A DNA stretch of 58,184 bases from an uncultured Lachnospiraceae bacterium (GTDB lineage Bacteria; Bacillota; Clostridia; Lachnospirales; Lachnospiraceae): NCBI GenBank assembly GCA_910586715.1, contig CAJUJG010000017.1, positions 1-58,184 of the forward strand. Reading direction: 5' to 3'. The notes below the pieces were generated by a model, which saw only the letters and a program-made list of their open reading frames with translations, was not told where the DNA came from and did not search any database. The position numbers and the translations under genes were made by a program. Position 1 is the stretch's first letter, and every line of letters begins with the position of its first letter. This document shows, piece by piece, positions 17,623 through 25,784 of the stretch.

Positions 17623-18080
17623 TGTTCTTAAAAACAATGCTGATATGTTTTATGGGATTTAGTTTCGGTCTGCTGGTGTCAGCGGGTGTCTTTACCGTGC
17701 TTTTTGTGGTGGGGCTTGTTCCACGTTTTGCAGGAAAAACAAATACGGCGCGTTTTGAGCTTTTTTATGAGGAGTGCATTATTTTTGGTTCGATTATTGC
17801 ATGTATTTTCAGCGTATTTCCAATAGAAGTGTCTTTGGCGGAAATTATGACACATATGTCATTTTTGTGTCAGGCGCTTTTAATTGTAATCGGAATTTTT
17901 GCAGGAATTTTTGTGGGATGTCTTGCGATTGCGCTTGCGGAGGTGTTGGATGGCATTCCGATTTTTGCAAGGCGCATTAAACTTAGAAAAGGGCTGGACA
18001 TTGCCGTTTTTTCGGTCGCAATTGGTAAGGTGACAGGTTCGCTGATTTATTTTATTATGGACTTTTTCGAGTTAATGTAG
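17622..18080 (+). CDS. spoVAB: Stage V sporulation protein SpoVAB
   Basis: This 152-residue integral membrane protein has four hydrophobic segments (MLICFMGFSFGLLVSAGVF, IIFGSIIACIFSVFP, ALLIVIGIFAGIFVGCLAI, AVFSVAIGKVTGSLIYFIM). Length and gene order match SpoVAB. Translation is coupled to spoVAA through a TGATG overlap. Palindrome TGACACATATGTCA lies at 17848, here in a different reading frame from its copies in other genes. Confidence 0.92.
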   Translation: MFLKTMLICFMGFSFGLLVSAGVFTVLFVVGLVPRFAGKTNTARFELFYEECIIFGSIIACIFSVFPIEVSLAEIMTHMSFLCQALLIVIGIFAGIFVGCLAIALAEVLDGIPIFARRIKLRKGLDIAVFSVAIGKVTGSLIYFIMDFFELM

Positions 18081-18099
18081 AAAGGGCAGGGTGAAAAAT

Positions 18100-18561
18100 A
18101 TGGATTCACAACAAAAAATGGAGGAATATCAGGAGTATGTAAAGCAAAATTCGCCAAAGACCAATCTGCCGCTCCAAATGGGGAAGGCGTTTGTGATGGG
18201 CGGCGTAATCTGCTGTGTGGGGCAGTTTATCGTGAGTATGGCGACGCAGCAGTTTGGACTGGATAAAGAAACAGCCGCGGCGTGGTGCTCGATGCTTTTG
18301 ATTTTGTCAAGCGCACTGCTGACGGGGTTTAATCTTTACGGAAAGCTTGTAAAATGGGGCGGTGCAGGTGCGCTTGTGCCGATTACGGGTTTTGCCAATT
18401 CCGTTGTATCGAGTGCCATCGAGTACAAAACGGAGGGGCAGGTGTTCGGTATCGGCTGTAAGATATTTACAATCGCAGGTCCTGTGATTTTGTATGGAAT
18501 TGTCACAAGCTGGTGTCTTGGACTGCTGTACTGGCTTGGAACGGCTATGGGGATTGTATAA
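18100..18561 (+). CDS. spoVAC: Stage V sporulation protein SpoVAC
   Basis: This protein of 153 residues has the SpoVAC pattern. A short polar N terminus is followed by GKAFVMGGVICCVGQFI, ALLTGFNLYGKLVKWGGAGALVPITGFANSV (in segments) and IFTIAGPVILYGIVTSW. SpoVAC is a mechanosensitive channel in Bacillus spores. The ATG at 18100 is preferred to GTG 18091, which abuts the AAAGGGCAGG ribosome site. The operon ends here with a terminator; spoVAD and spoVAE, which normally follow, are not in the window. Confidence 0.93.
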   Translation: MDSQQKMEEYQEYVKQNSPKTNLPLQMGKAFVMGGVICCVGQFIVSMATQQFGLDKETAAAWCSMLLILSSALLTGFNLYGKLVKWGGAGALVPITGFANSVVSSAIEYKTEGQVFGIGCKIFTIAGPVILYGIVTSWCLGLLYWLGTAMGIV

Positions 18562-18606
18562 AAATAAGGCGCCTAAAATTCGAAGGAGGATTTTGGCGCC
18601 TTATTT
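18562..18606 (+). terminator. Intrinsic terminator after spoVAC
   Basis: AAATAAGGCGCCTAAAAT pairs with ATTTTGGCGCCTTATTT with one unpaired base, around a loop containing GGAGG. Structured repeat copy 3 starts at its last T. Confidence 0.85.
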
Positions 18607-18696
18607 ATGCACAGCCCCATGTATAGGAAATATGCCGCTAAGGCGGCGCATGGGGCGCGCGGCGAGTAGCGGAGAAGGTCGTTCCTCTACTCGATT
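18606..18696 (+). repeat. Structured post-terminator repeat, copy 3 (divergent)
   Basis: This copy keeps the ends TATGCACA and CTACTCGATT and the block AGGAAATATG, but its stems are rewritten. The outer stem is GCCCCATG/CATGGGGC. The inner hairpin is GCCGC-TAAG-GCGGC. The 3' hairpin is CGAGTAG...CTACTCG. Pairing is preserved while the bases change, which supports a selected structure. It ends 15 bp before the stop of the convergent pectate lyase gene. Confidence 0.8.
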
Positions 18697-18711
18697 GATA
18701 ACAAAAGATTA

Positions 18712-21279
18712 TTATTTGATGCTGATATTTGAGAACTTCGCAGTGCTCAAGTTGTCAATATCGTTTGCAACCTTGTTTCCGTCCACTGCAAATCCGATCA
18801 GAACTTCTTCTCCCATCGGGATTTCAGCAGAGCCGATAAGCTTCCAAGACTCGTTTGTGTTGTTTCTTGCATAGCCTGTAAATACGTTGCCTTTGCGCTC
18901 AAGCTTGAGCCAAACGCCGTTTGTGACAGACTTTCCGTTCTTTGCGGTTCTGAAGTAGAAGTCTTCTACAAGAGGAATGCCTGCTTTTGCAGCGCTGTCC
19001 TTAGCGTCGATGGTTTCCGTAATTGCACTCATTTCACCTGCATTGTTAATCTTAAGCGCCTCACCCTTGTCGCTTGTAACAGCGGTTGCGCCTCTGTTTG
19101 CAAGCAGAACTGCCCATGTCGTGTCATCCAAATCAGGATTGCCTTCATTAAGCTTTGTATTCTGCTTTACGAGAGACATAGAAAGGAATGCAGCGTTTGC
19201 GTTTGCAGCAGTGCTTTCTCTAATCATAAGACCGGTACCTGCATGGTTGTCGATTGCAGTTACGTCGTCGAGCTTTGCAACGATTGTGCCGTCGCCCTTT
19301 AAGCCCTTAAATACATAGTGGAAGCTGTCTGTCGTTGCATCAGCGGGTACGCCGTCAACCGAACCTTCCGCTTTGCCTACTTTTCCGGCGCCCTTTACGG
19401 TAAGAACGCCCTTTTCCAGTGAGCTTGAGCCTGCAACGCCCGGAGCGCCGATGTCGATGCTTTCATAGCCTGCAGTTCCGGCAGTGCTGTTTACATGAAT
19501 TTGTGCGGCTGTTGCCTGTGTTGCAGTGCCGTTATTGTCATATGCTCTTGCCGAAATAAAGTATGTTCCGTCTGCAAGGCTGCTCATATCACATAAGTAA
19601 GGAGCCTGTGTTGCCGTAGACACAAGGGTACTGCCGTTATAGAATTCCACCTTGTCGATGGTTCCGCCATTGTTTGCCGATGCAACGGCACCGATCACGA
19701 TGCTGTCGCCTTTGTTGTACTGTGCATTGTTTTCAACGGTCAGCATAACGGTCGGGTTGTCCGCAGCTTTATTTGCGTCTACGATGCTGTTAAAATAGTT
19801 TTCTACATTAGAACGTCCGTTTGCGGCAATTGCTTTGGCATCGGCTGCATTGTTCTTGTCAAATCCGAGCATATCCTCGTAGAAGTCCGGCATACCGTCC
19901 ATGTCGGTGTCGTAGCCTGCTTCTCTTACTGCCGTAGTACATGGGTAACCGCCGACTTCATCTTCTGTGTTGATGAAACGACCTGTGTCTGTTCTTACTT
20001 CCTGTACGACACGTGCATCCTGTGCATCGCGTTTCGGATAAGTAGCGCCTGCCTGATCCAATACTTTGGAGAAGCTTGCCTCTGCGGTTTCCATATCCTT
20101 TTCTAACGGGAAGTCACACGCTTTTTTCTGCATAAAGGAGGTGCCGCCGATGGTTGAAGTGTACTGTTCTTTTGCAATCACGGTCCAGTCGGGAGCCGTG
20201 TTGATTACGCCTGTTTTCTTACCGTCGCCTGCGTTATCTTCAGAAAGCTCTTTATTCTTTACTGCGCCGTCATAGAGTGAATTTCCGTTTACATAAAATC
20301 CGCCGTACTTCTTGTTCTCTCCGGGTTTTGCAATTGCCTCGGAAATATCGTCTCGTGTGCCGACACCGTTGATGATATAGTTATTCATATAGTTGGTGAG
20401 CTGCCATCCGCCGCCGTGTACAACGTTGAAACCGTAGTTGTAGATAACGTTGTTGCTTACCTGTGTGGTAGCGCAGTAGCCGTATGCGTCTCCTGCCGTC
20501 TCCTTTGTCGGGTCGCCCATAGAGCCGCCGCCCATACGAGGAGGACGTGAGGTTGTATTTGCCATTAAGTTGTACTGGAAGAGTACGTTGTCACCGCCGA
20601 AAATTCCGCCGTAACCGTGACGCCCCTTTGTGTGTCCCGATACGGTAAGGCTTTCATAAATCAGACAGTGCTGTACTGTTCCGTCCTGTCCGCGGTATGT
20701 AGAGAGCGTCTCATCCGTGTTCCAGCTAAATGAGCAGTGGTCGAGAATAAAGAGCTTGTTGTCGCGCCCCCAAAGTGCGTCCATCGAGTCGCTGCCGTTT
20801 GCAACGTTCTTTGCGCCGGGACGGAACCGCATATAGCGGATAATCAGGTTTTCGGAATTGCTGATGTCGGTCTGATAGCCGGAGAGCGTAACGCCGTCGC
20901 CCGGAGCTGTCTGACCGGCAATTGTTACATTTTTAATGTCTTTAAAGGAAAGATTGCCTTTTAAATCAATGAGACCGCCGACATTGAATACGATAATTGC
21001 ACCTCCGTTATCTTTTGCGAACTTCTCGATGCCGTAACGGAGCGTACCTTCAATCGGCTTGTCCTCCTTTGCATAGTCTGCAAGGGAAGTAACGACATAG
21101 GTGTCGTAGCCTCGTCCGCCTGTTGCGTACTGTCCGCCGCCCTCAGCAGTGTCAAATGCGCGCACTTTCTCTGCCGCATTTGTTTTCATCGACATACCCG
21201 GACATGTCATGCTGGTAAATACCATTGCACCTGCAAGCGCAAGCGCAACAGGCTTTTTGATGTTTTTCCATGCTGCCAT
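18712..21279 (-). CDS. Secreted pectate lyase with Ig-like and C-terminal domains
   Basis: This 855-residue extracellular enzyme should cleave polygalacturonate by beta-elimination. It has a signal peptide (ALALAGAMVFTSMTC), then a pectate-lyase beta-helix at about 35-450. The blocks NLIIRYMRFRPG, LDHCSFSWNTDE and HGYGGIFGGDNVLFQYN are typical of PL1-type lyases. A short GYDTDMDGMPDFYED block resembles a dockerin-like or calcium-binding loop. A bacterial Ig-like domain follows at about 510-595 (IDKVEFYNGSTLVSTATQAPYL). The C-terminal domain (about 600-855) resembles DUF1349/LamG-like sugar-binding modules. No cell-wall anchor is seen, so it is probably released. GAAAGGAG precedes the start. 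Confidence 0.88.
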   Translation of the reverse strand: MAAWKNIKKPVALALAGAMVFTSMTCPGMSMKTNAAEKVRAFDTAEGGGQYATGGRGYDTYVVTSLADYAKEDKPIEGTLRYGIEKFAKDNGGAIIVFNVGGLIDLKGNLSFKDIKNVTIAGQTAPGDGVTLSGYQTDISNSENLIIRYMRFRPGAKNVANGSDSMDALWGRDNKLFILDHCSFSWNTDETLSTYRGQDGTVQHCLIYESLTVSGHTKGRHGYGGIFGGDNVLFQYNLMANTTSRPPRMGGGSMGDPTKETAGDAYGYCATTQVSNNVIYNYGFNVVHGGGWQLTNYMNNYIINGVGTRDDISEAIAKPGENKKYGGFYVNGNSLYDGAVKNKELSEDNAGDGKKTGVINTAPDWTVIAKEQYTSTIGGTSFMQKKACDFPLEKDMETAEASFSKVLDQAGATYPKRDAQDARVVQEVRTDTGRFINTEDEVGGYPCTTAVREAGYDTDMDGMPDFYEDMLGFDKNNAADAKAIAANGRSNVENYFNSIVDANKAADNPTVMLTVENNAQYNKGDSIVIGAVASANNGGTIDKVEFYNGSTLVSTATQAPYLCDMSSLADGTYFISARAYDNNGTATQATAAQIHVNSTAGTAGYESIDIGAPGVAGSSSLEKGVLTVKGAGKVGKAEGSVDGVPADATTDSFHYVFKGLKGDGTIVAKLDDVTAIDNHAGTGLMIRESTAANANAAFLSMSLVKQNTKLNEGNPDLDDTTWAVLLANRGATAVTSDKGEALKINNAGEMSAITETIDAKDSAAKAGIPLVEDFYFRTAKNGKSVTNGVWLKLERKGNVFTGYARNNTNESWKLIGSAEIPMGEEVLIGFAVDGNKVANDIDNLSTAKFSNISIK

Positions 21280-21427
21280 TTTAAAAAATCTCCTTTCGTT
21301 TGTGAAAATAAAATTAGGTTTGGAAAATTAGTTATTTTGTATATTTTTTATATTGATTGTAGCATTATTTTGACACAATGTATAGTCCCAAAACAATAAT
21401 TTTTTACCAAATCTTGGGGGTTTGGCT

Positions 21428-23101
21428 CTAATGAAAGCTTTTTACCCAGTTTATCAGCGAGTCATGGTGAATGTTGTTCAGGACGTCGTTTCGCATCTGC
21501 TGCGTGACGTTTCCTTTCTTTTCCATAATGGCAAGGATTGCCTCCTGAAGACCTGCAATCTTTCCTTTTTGGAATGCGTCGCTGTCAGACAGTTGCGAAG
21601 CTTCCGCGGGTTCAATGGAAACAGTTTCGCATGCCGCGCTGTCTTCTGATACGCTTGCGGCATAAACCGGAGCGGACGGCGTTTGGGCAGCATCGGCAAT
21701 TGCGGTCAGTACCGGTTCTTCGTCAGGCTCTTTTGCAGACGGAGCGCCGTCGGTTACGGGAAGCCAAATGTCACCGGAATTTGCCTTGACGTTGACACAG
21801 ATATTGCCGTTGACAACAGACACACGCTGACCGGAAAGCGCACCCATGTATTCGGCATAACCGCCGGTTACGGGGAGCGTCATCGTGTAGTCGCTTTCGT
21901 CATTGTTTACGGTGACGACTGCGCACTCATTGTCAAACGTGCGGGAAAACGCATACTGACGGTTCATCAGCAAAAGCTCCTTATAGTTGCCGTAGCAGAG
22001 CGCTTTGGAATGCTGCCGCGTTTTTCCGAGTGCGGCGGTAAGTTTTGTGTACGCATTGTTTTCGAGTGCGTCCTTATAGTCTTCATAGGACAGTGCGGGA
22101 CGCAGTGATGCGTCGGAGAATTTTTCCTTTCGGCCTTCAATGCCAAATTCCGAGCCGTAATAAACGGAAGGGATGCCGGGGAGGGTATAGAGCAGGACAT
22201 GAACCGGCGTGTAGTGCGCTTTGTTGGCAAGCTTTGTGTAAATGCGCTCAACATCGTGATTGTCCACAAAGTTATAAAGCCGGAACCTGTTTGGATTGCT
22301 TCCGCCCATTTCATAGAGACGTTTGACTGTGTGTGCAATTTCAAAATAGTTGTGGTCGTTGTGGCCGGAGTAGAGCGCCTTATGAAGCTGGTAGTTTGTC
22401 ACGGAATGGAGTGTGCCCTCGTTTACCCAGCGCGAATAGTCGCCGTGAATGACCTCGCCCATCAGCCAAAAATCAGGCTTTACTTCGTTCGCGACACCGC
22501 GCAGCGCTTTCATAAAGTCAAAATCCAGCACGTCTGCGGCATCGAGACGAATACCGTCCACGTCAAATTCGCTTACCCAAAAACGTATGACATCACAGAT
22601 ATAATCCTTTACCGCAGGATTTCTTTGGTTTAATTTTACCAGGAGATTGTAGCCGCCCCAGTTGTCGTAGGAAAAGCCGTCGTTGTATTCGTTGTTGCCG
22701 CCGAAGTTTACGTTGCAGTACCAGTCGCGGTACTGTGAGCCTTCGCGTTTTTCTTTAATATCCTGAAACGCAAAAAAGTCGCGGCCCGTGTGGTTAAATA
22801 CACCGTCGAAGATTACCCTGATGCCTGCCTCGTGGCATTTTGCCACATAATTTTTTAAATCTTCGTTGTCGCCAAGTCTGCTGTCAAGCTTTTTGTAGTC
22901 GGTCGTTTCATAGCCATGTCCTACGGATTCAAACAGCGGACCGATATATATGGCATTGCAGCCGATGTCTTTAATATGTTGTATCCACGGTATCAGACTG
23001 TTAATCCGGTGTACAGGATCCCCGTAAGCGTTTTCCTTTGGGGCGTCAGCCATGCCAAGCGGATAGATGTGATAAAATACTGCTTCGTCGTACCAAGCCA
23101 T
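21428..23101 (-). CDS. GH13 alpha-amylase family glycosidase
   Basis: This 557-residue enzyme has no signal peptide and should be cytoplasmic. The TIM barrel holds the GH13 regions: DGVFNHTG, DGIRLDAADV with nucleophile Asp187, LMGEVIHG with acid/base Glu216 and FVDNHDVER with Asp283. The second region and small N terminus resemble maltodextrin- or cyclodextrin-cleaving enzymes. The last ~110 residues are a low-complexity acidic extension rich in Ala/Ser/Pro/Glu, ending in a helix (FQKGKIAGLQEAILAIME). This extension is unusual and may dock or multimerise the enzyme. GGAGGAACTGAAA precedes the start. A Fur-like dyad lies upstream at 23126. Confidence 0.9.
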   Translation of the reverse strand: MAWYDEAVFYHIYPLGMADAPKENAYGDPVHRINSLIPWIQHIKDIGCNAIYIGPLFESVGHGYETTDYKKLDSRLGDNEDLKNYVAKCHEAGIRVIFDGVFNHTGRDFFAFQDIKEKREGSQYRDWYCNVNFGGNNEYNDGFSYDNWGGYNLLVKLNQRNPAVKDYICDVIRFWVSEFDVDGIRLDAADVLDFDFMKALRGVANEVKPDFWLMGEVIHGDYSRWVNEGTLHSVTNYQLHKALYSGHNDHNYFEIAHTVKRLYEMGGSNPNRFRLYNFVDNHDVERIYTKLANKAHYTPVHVLLYTLPGIPSVYYGSEFGIEGRKEKFSDASLRPALSYEDYKDALENNAYTKLTAALGKTRQHSKALCYGNYKELLLMNRQYAFSRTFDNECAVVTVNNDESDYTMTLPVTGGYAEYMGALSGQRVSVVNGNICVNVKANSGDIWLPVTDGAPSAKEPDEEPVLTAIADAAQTPSAPVYAASVSEDSAACETVSIEPAEASQLSDSDAFQKGKIAGLQEAILAIMEKKGNVTQQMRNDVLNNIHHDSLINWVKSFH

Positions 23102-23125
23102 TTTCAGTTCCTCCTTATATTAAAA

Positions 23126-23140
23126 AAATGATAATCATTT
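23126..23140. promoter_or_regulatory. Fur-like dyad upstream of the GH13 gene
   Basis: AAATGATAATCATTT is a dyad with arms AAATGAT/ATCATTT, 25 bp before the GH13 start codon. The arms resemble the core of iron-regulator boxes. It lies in the GH13/GGDEF divergent region and could act on either gene. Evidence is the dyad alone. Confidence 0.35.
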
Positions 23141-23263
23141 CAGCACTTTTAACAGATACTGATTTTTTTTATTAATATATTTTAACACAAAATCAAATGA
23201 CATGCATCAAAAAGTGTGCTATTATAAAAAAGAATCATTTTTGAAATATAAGAAGGCGGTTTA

Positions 23264-24319
23264 ATGGATTACTTTTTTAATCAGAAAATAGCCAAAAACA
23301 TGGCGTTTCTGCTGAATACGATTTTTTTGTGCATGCACATATTCTTCTTTCTTTTTTTCAGCTACTATCATGTTGGAATTATGGCAAATTTTAATATATT
23401 CAGCATGATTTTTTATTTTTGCAGCTACGCGTTTATTAAAAAAAATATGCTGGCGCTGTACATCAATCTGATGGCGTTTGAAGTAATTGTCCACATGATT
23501 TTTGCCGTTGTCTGTGTCGGGACAGGATATGGTTTTCAGATGTGTCTGATTTGTATTGTCAGTATCTTTTTCTATGCGGAGTATTTTTCGCTGAAAATGA
23601 ACAGCGGCAAGAGCAATGTGAGCGGCAGTCTGCTGAGTGCGCTGAGCTTTACAAGTTATATCGGATTGCTGTTTGGAATGTATGGAAGAGAGCCGCTTTA
23701 TGTGATTAATGAAAAGGTGCAGCTTTTTATGTGTGCGGCGATGTCGGTGATTACGTTTGCGGTTCTGATTGCCTCTTTAAAGCTTATGACGCTGTTTTTC
23801 CTGAAAAGCGAGGCAAGGCTTTCAAAGCAGGCGGAGTACGATGCGCTGACGGGACTGCCGAACCGCCATTATATTATGCGGCATCTCAACCGGATTTTGG
23901 AGAAGGGCGAGGCGGACGGTTACTGGCTTGCGATGGTGGATATTGATAATTTTAAAGGCATTAATGATACATACGGGCATAATTTCGGCGACAAGGCGCT
24001 CAAAGCGCTTGCGTGCATTCTCTCGGACGAGAAGCATGACGTGACGGTGTGCCGCTGGGGCGGGGAGGAATTTTTAATCGTCGGGCGGCTTATTGAGGCG
24101 TCAAGACCGCCGTTTGATAAGATTGACAGCATCCGAGAACAGGTTGAGGAATATGAACTGATGTACGAAAACGGAGAGGTGAATAAGAGGGTGCCGCTTA
24201 CCATTACGATTGGAGCGGCGGCGTATTCCAAAGAAACGACAATAGAGGAATGGGTGAGCATTGCCGACAAACGGCTTTATGTGGGGAAATATAACGGTAA
24301 AAACAGAGTGGTCTGTTAA
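23264..24319 (+). CDS. Membrane diguanylate cyclase (GGDEF)
   Basis: This 351-residue protein has six hydrophobic segments at about residues 8-170, a membrane sensor domain. The GGDEF domain at about 185-350 should make cyclic-di-GMP from two GTP. The active site is RWGGEEFLI, a functional GGEEF variant. DALTGLPNRHYIM and MVDIDNFKGINDTYGHNFGD are the conserved N-terminal blocks. I see no RxxD inhibitory site five residues before the motif. It is divergent from GH13 and precedes the GspF/PilC gene, which is interesting because c-di-GMP often controls type IV pili and motility. Confidence 0.93.
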   Translation: MDYFFNQKIAKNMAFLLNTIFLCMHIFFFLFFSYYHVGIMANFNIFSMIFYFCSYAFIKKNMLALYINLMAFEVIVHMIFAVVCVGTGYGFQMCLICIVSIFFYAEYFSLKMNSGKSNVSGSLLSALSFTSYIGLLFGMYGREPLYVINEKVQLFMCAAMSVITFAVLIASLKLMTLFFLKSEARLSKQAEYDALTGLPNRHYIMRHLNRILEKGEADGYWLAMVDIDNFKGINDTYGHNFGDKALKALACILSDEKHDVTVCRWGGEEFLIVGRLIEASRPPFDKIDSIREQVEEYELMYENGEVNKRVPLTITIGAAAYSKETTIEEWVSIADKRLYVGKYNGKNRVVC

Positions 24320-24325
24320 AAAACA

Positions 24326-24354
24326 TTGCGGATTTGTGCGTGTGAGAGTATAAT
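24326..24354 (+). promoter_or_regulatory. Sigma-A-type promoter of the GspF/PilC gene
   Basis: TTGCGG (24326-24331) and a perfect TATAAT (24349-24354) are separated by 17 bp, 39 bp before the GspF/PilC start. Confidence 0.6.
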
Positions 24355-24392
24355 GATAGAGAATACACATAGGAAAGAAGGTGGGGCATCAA

Positions 24393-25607
24393 ATGGCAAA
24401 ATTCGGATACGAAGCCATTAACAAGCTCGGCAAGGAAGTAAAGGGCTCAATTGATGCGGCGGACGAGGAAGAGGTAAAAAGCAAACTCAGAAGTCAGGGA
24501 CTTACAGTCGTGTCAATCAAGGGGCAGAACATTCTGACAGCAGATATCAACATTCAGGTTGGCGGTTATCCTACGGCGCGGGATTTGAGTGTTATGTGCA
24601 GGCAGTTTGTCAGCATGAATAAGGCAGGCGTTACAATTATGGAAACGCTGCGCATGCTTTATGAGCAGACGGAAAACAAGCGTTTAAAAGAGGCGCTCAA
24701 TACGGTGCGTATTGATATTGAAAAGGGCGATACGCTTGCGCAGGCGCTTGCAGAGCATCCCAAGGTTTTCCCCGATTTGATGATCAACATGGTTGCGGCA
24801 GGCGAGGCATCCGGTACGCTGCATATTGCGATGGAGCGTGTGTCTCAGCAGCTTGAGAAGTCCAGCAAGACGCAGGCGCTTGTAAAAAAGGCGATGATTT
24901 ATCCGATTGCGGTTATGATTATTGCGGTGATTATCACGATTGTCATGCTTGTAGTCGTTATTCCAAACTATGAGACGATGTTTGTTGACTTGGGAACGGA
25001 GCTTCCGGCTATCACGAAATTCTATGTGGCGTTAAGTAACGGTATCATTAATTACTGGTATATTATTATTCCTGTGGTGGCGGCAATTGCTTTCGGAATT
25101 GTGGCATTTTCAAAGACGAACATGGGAAAACACTTTTTTGGCAAGGTTGTGCTCACCATACCGATTTTGAAAAACATGACCGTAAAATCGGCTTCCGCAC
25201 AAATGGCAAGAACGTTGGGAACGCTGCTTGGTTCGGGCGTTACGCTTGTTGAGGCGACTTCGATTGTGTCGGGGATTATGGGAAATGTTTATTTTAAAGA
25301 GGCATTGAAGGACGCATCGCTTCAGGTGTCAATCGGTATGCCGCTTTCACGTCCTTTGGAAGAATGCGGACTGTTTCCTCCGATGGTGTATCATATGCTG
25401 CGTATCGGTGAGGAGTCAGGTAATTCCGAGGAGATGCTTGATAAGCTTGCGGATTATTATGACGAGGAAGTAGAAATGGCAGTGCAGTCTCTGATGGCTG
25501 CGATGGAGCCGATGATTATCGTTGTTTTGGCGGTTGTCGTAGGCGGACTTGTAGCAGCTTGTATGGCGCCGATGATGTCAATGTACACAGCGCTGGATTC
25601 AATGTAA
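24393..25607 (+). CDS. Type II secretion / type IV pilus inner-membrane protein (GspF/PilC)
   Basis: This 404-residue membrane platform protein carries two GspF domains. The first (about 65-190) has RDLSVMCRQFVSMNKAGV and DLMINMVAAGEASGTL. The second (about 270-395) has SAQMARTLGTLLGSGV and MLRIGEESGNSEEML. Three transmembrane helices (YPIAVMIIAVIITIVMLVV, IIIPVVAAIAFGIVAF, PMIIVVLAVVVGGLVAACM) are as expected. It is an orphan: no pilin, ATPase or prepilin peptidase is nearby, and terminator and promoter make it monocistronic. The start at 24393 has GAAGGTGGGG upstream; a GTG at 24381 lies within it. Confidence 0.92.
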   Translation: MAKFGYEAINKLGKEVKGSIDAADEEEVKSKLRSQGLTVVSIKGQNILTADINIQVGGYPTARDLSVMCRQFVSMNKAGVTIMETLRMLYEQTENKRLKEALNTVRIDIEKGDTLAQALAEHPKVFPDLMINMVAAGEASGTLHIAMERVSQQLEKSSKTQALVKKAMIYPIAVMIIAVIITIVMLVVVIPNYETMFVDLGTELPAITKFYVALSNGIINYWYIIIPVVAAIAFGIVAFSKTNMGKHFFGKVVLTIPILKNMTVKSASAQMARTLGTLLGSGVTLVEATSIVSGIMGNVYFKEALKDASLQVSIGMPLSRPLEECGLFPPMVYHMLRIGEESGNSEEMLDKLADYYDEEVEMAVQSLMAAMEPMIIVVLAVVVGGLVAACMAPMMSMYTALDSM

Positions 25608-25627
25608 TGAAATATAAACATAAAATT

Positions 25628-25660
25628 AAGAAGAACGCCGGAAGGGCGTTCTTCTTGTTT
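25628..25660 (+). terminator. Intrinsic terminator after the GspF/PilC gene
   Basis: AAGAAGAACGCC and GGCGTTCTTCTT form a 12-bp stem around GGAAG, followed by GTTTT. Structured repeat copy 4 starts at its end. Confidence 0.88.
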
Positions 25661-25767
25661 TATGCACACGGGCACCCAAAAGAAATATGTCATCAAACCG
25701 ATAAATCGGTTCGCTGACGGGTGCCCGGCGCGACGAGTAGGGGAAGATGAATCTTCTCTACTCGATT
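25661..25767 (+). repeat. Structured post-terminator repeat, copy 4
   Basis: Begins TATGCACACGGG and ends CTACTCGATT. The outer stem CGGGCACCC/GGGTGCCCG is perfect. The inner hairpin is AACCGA-TAAA-TCGGTT. The second hairpin CGAGTAGGGGAAGAT/ATCTTCTCTACTCG has one bulge. It ends 18 bp before the stop of the convergent pepF gene. Confidence 0.88.
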
Positions 25768-25784
25768 CGGAATTGAAATAGAAT

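Noticed and set aside
8661..25767. Structured repeats as CRISPR, group II intron or attC sites
   Set aside because: Copies are kilobases apart with no spacers or cas genes, too short and lacking domain V for introns, and no integron integrase or attC core is seen. They are reported only as an unassigned structured repeat.
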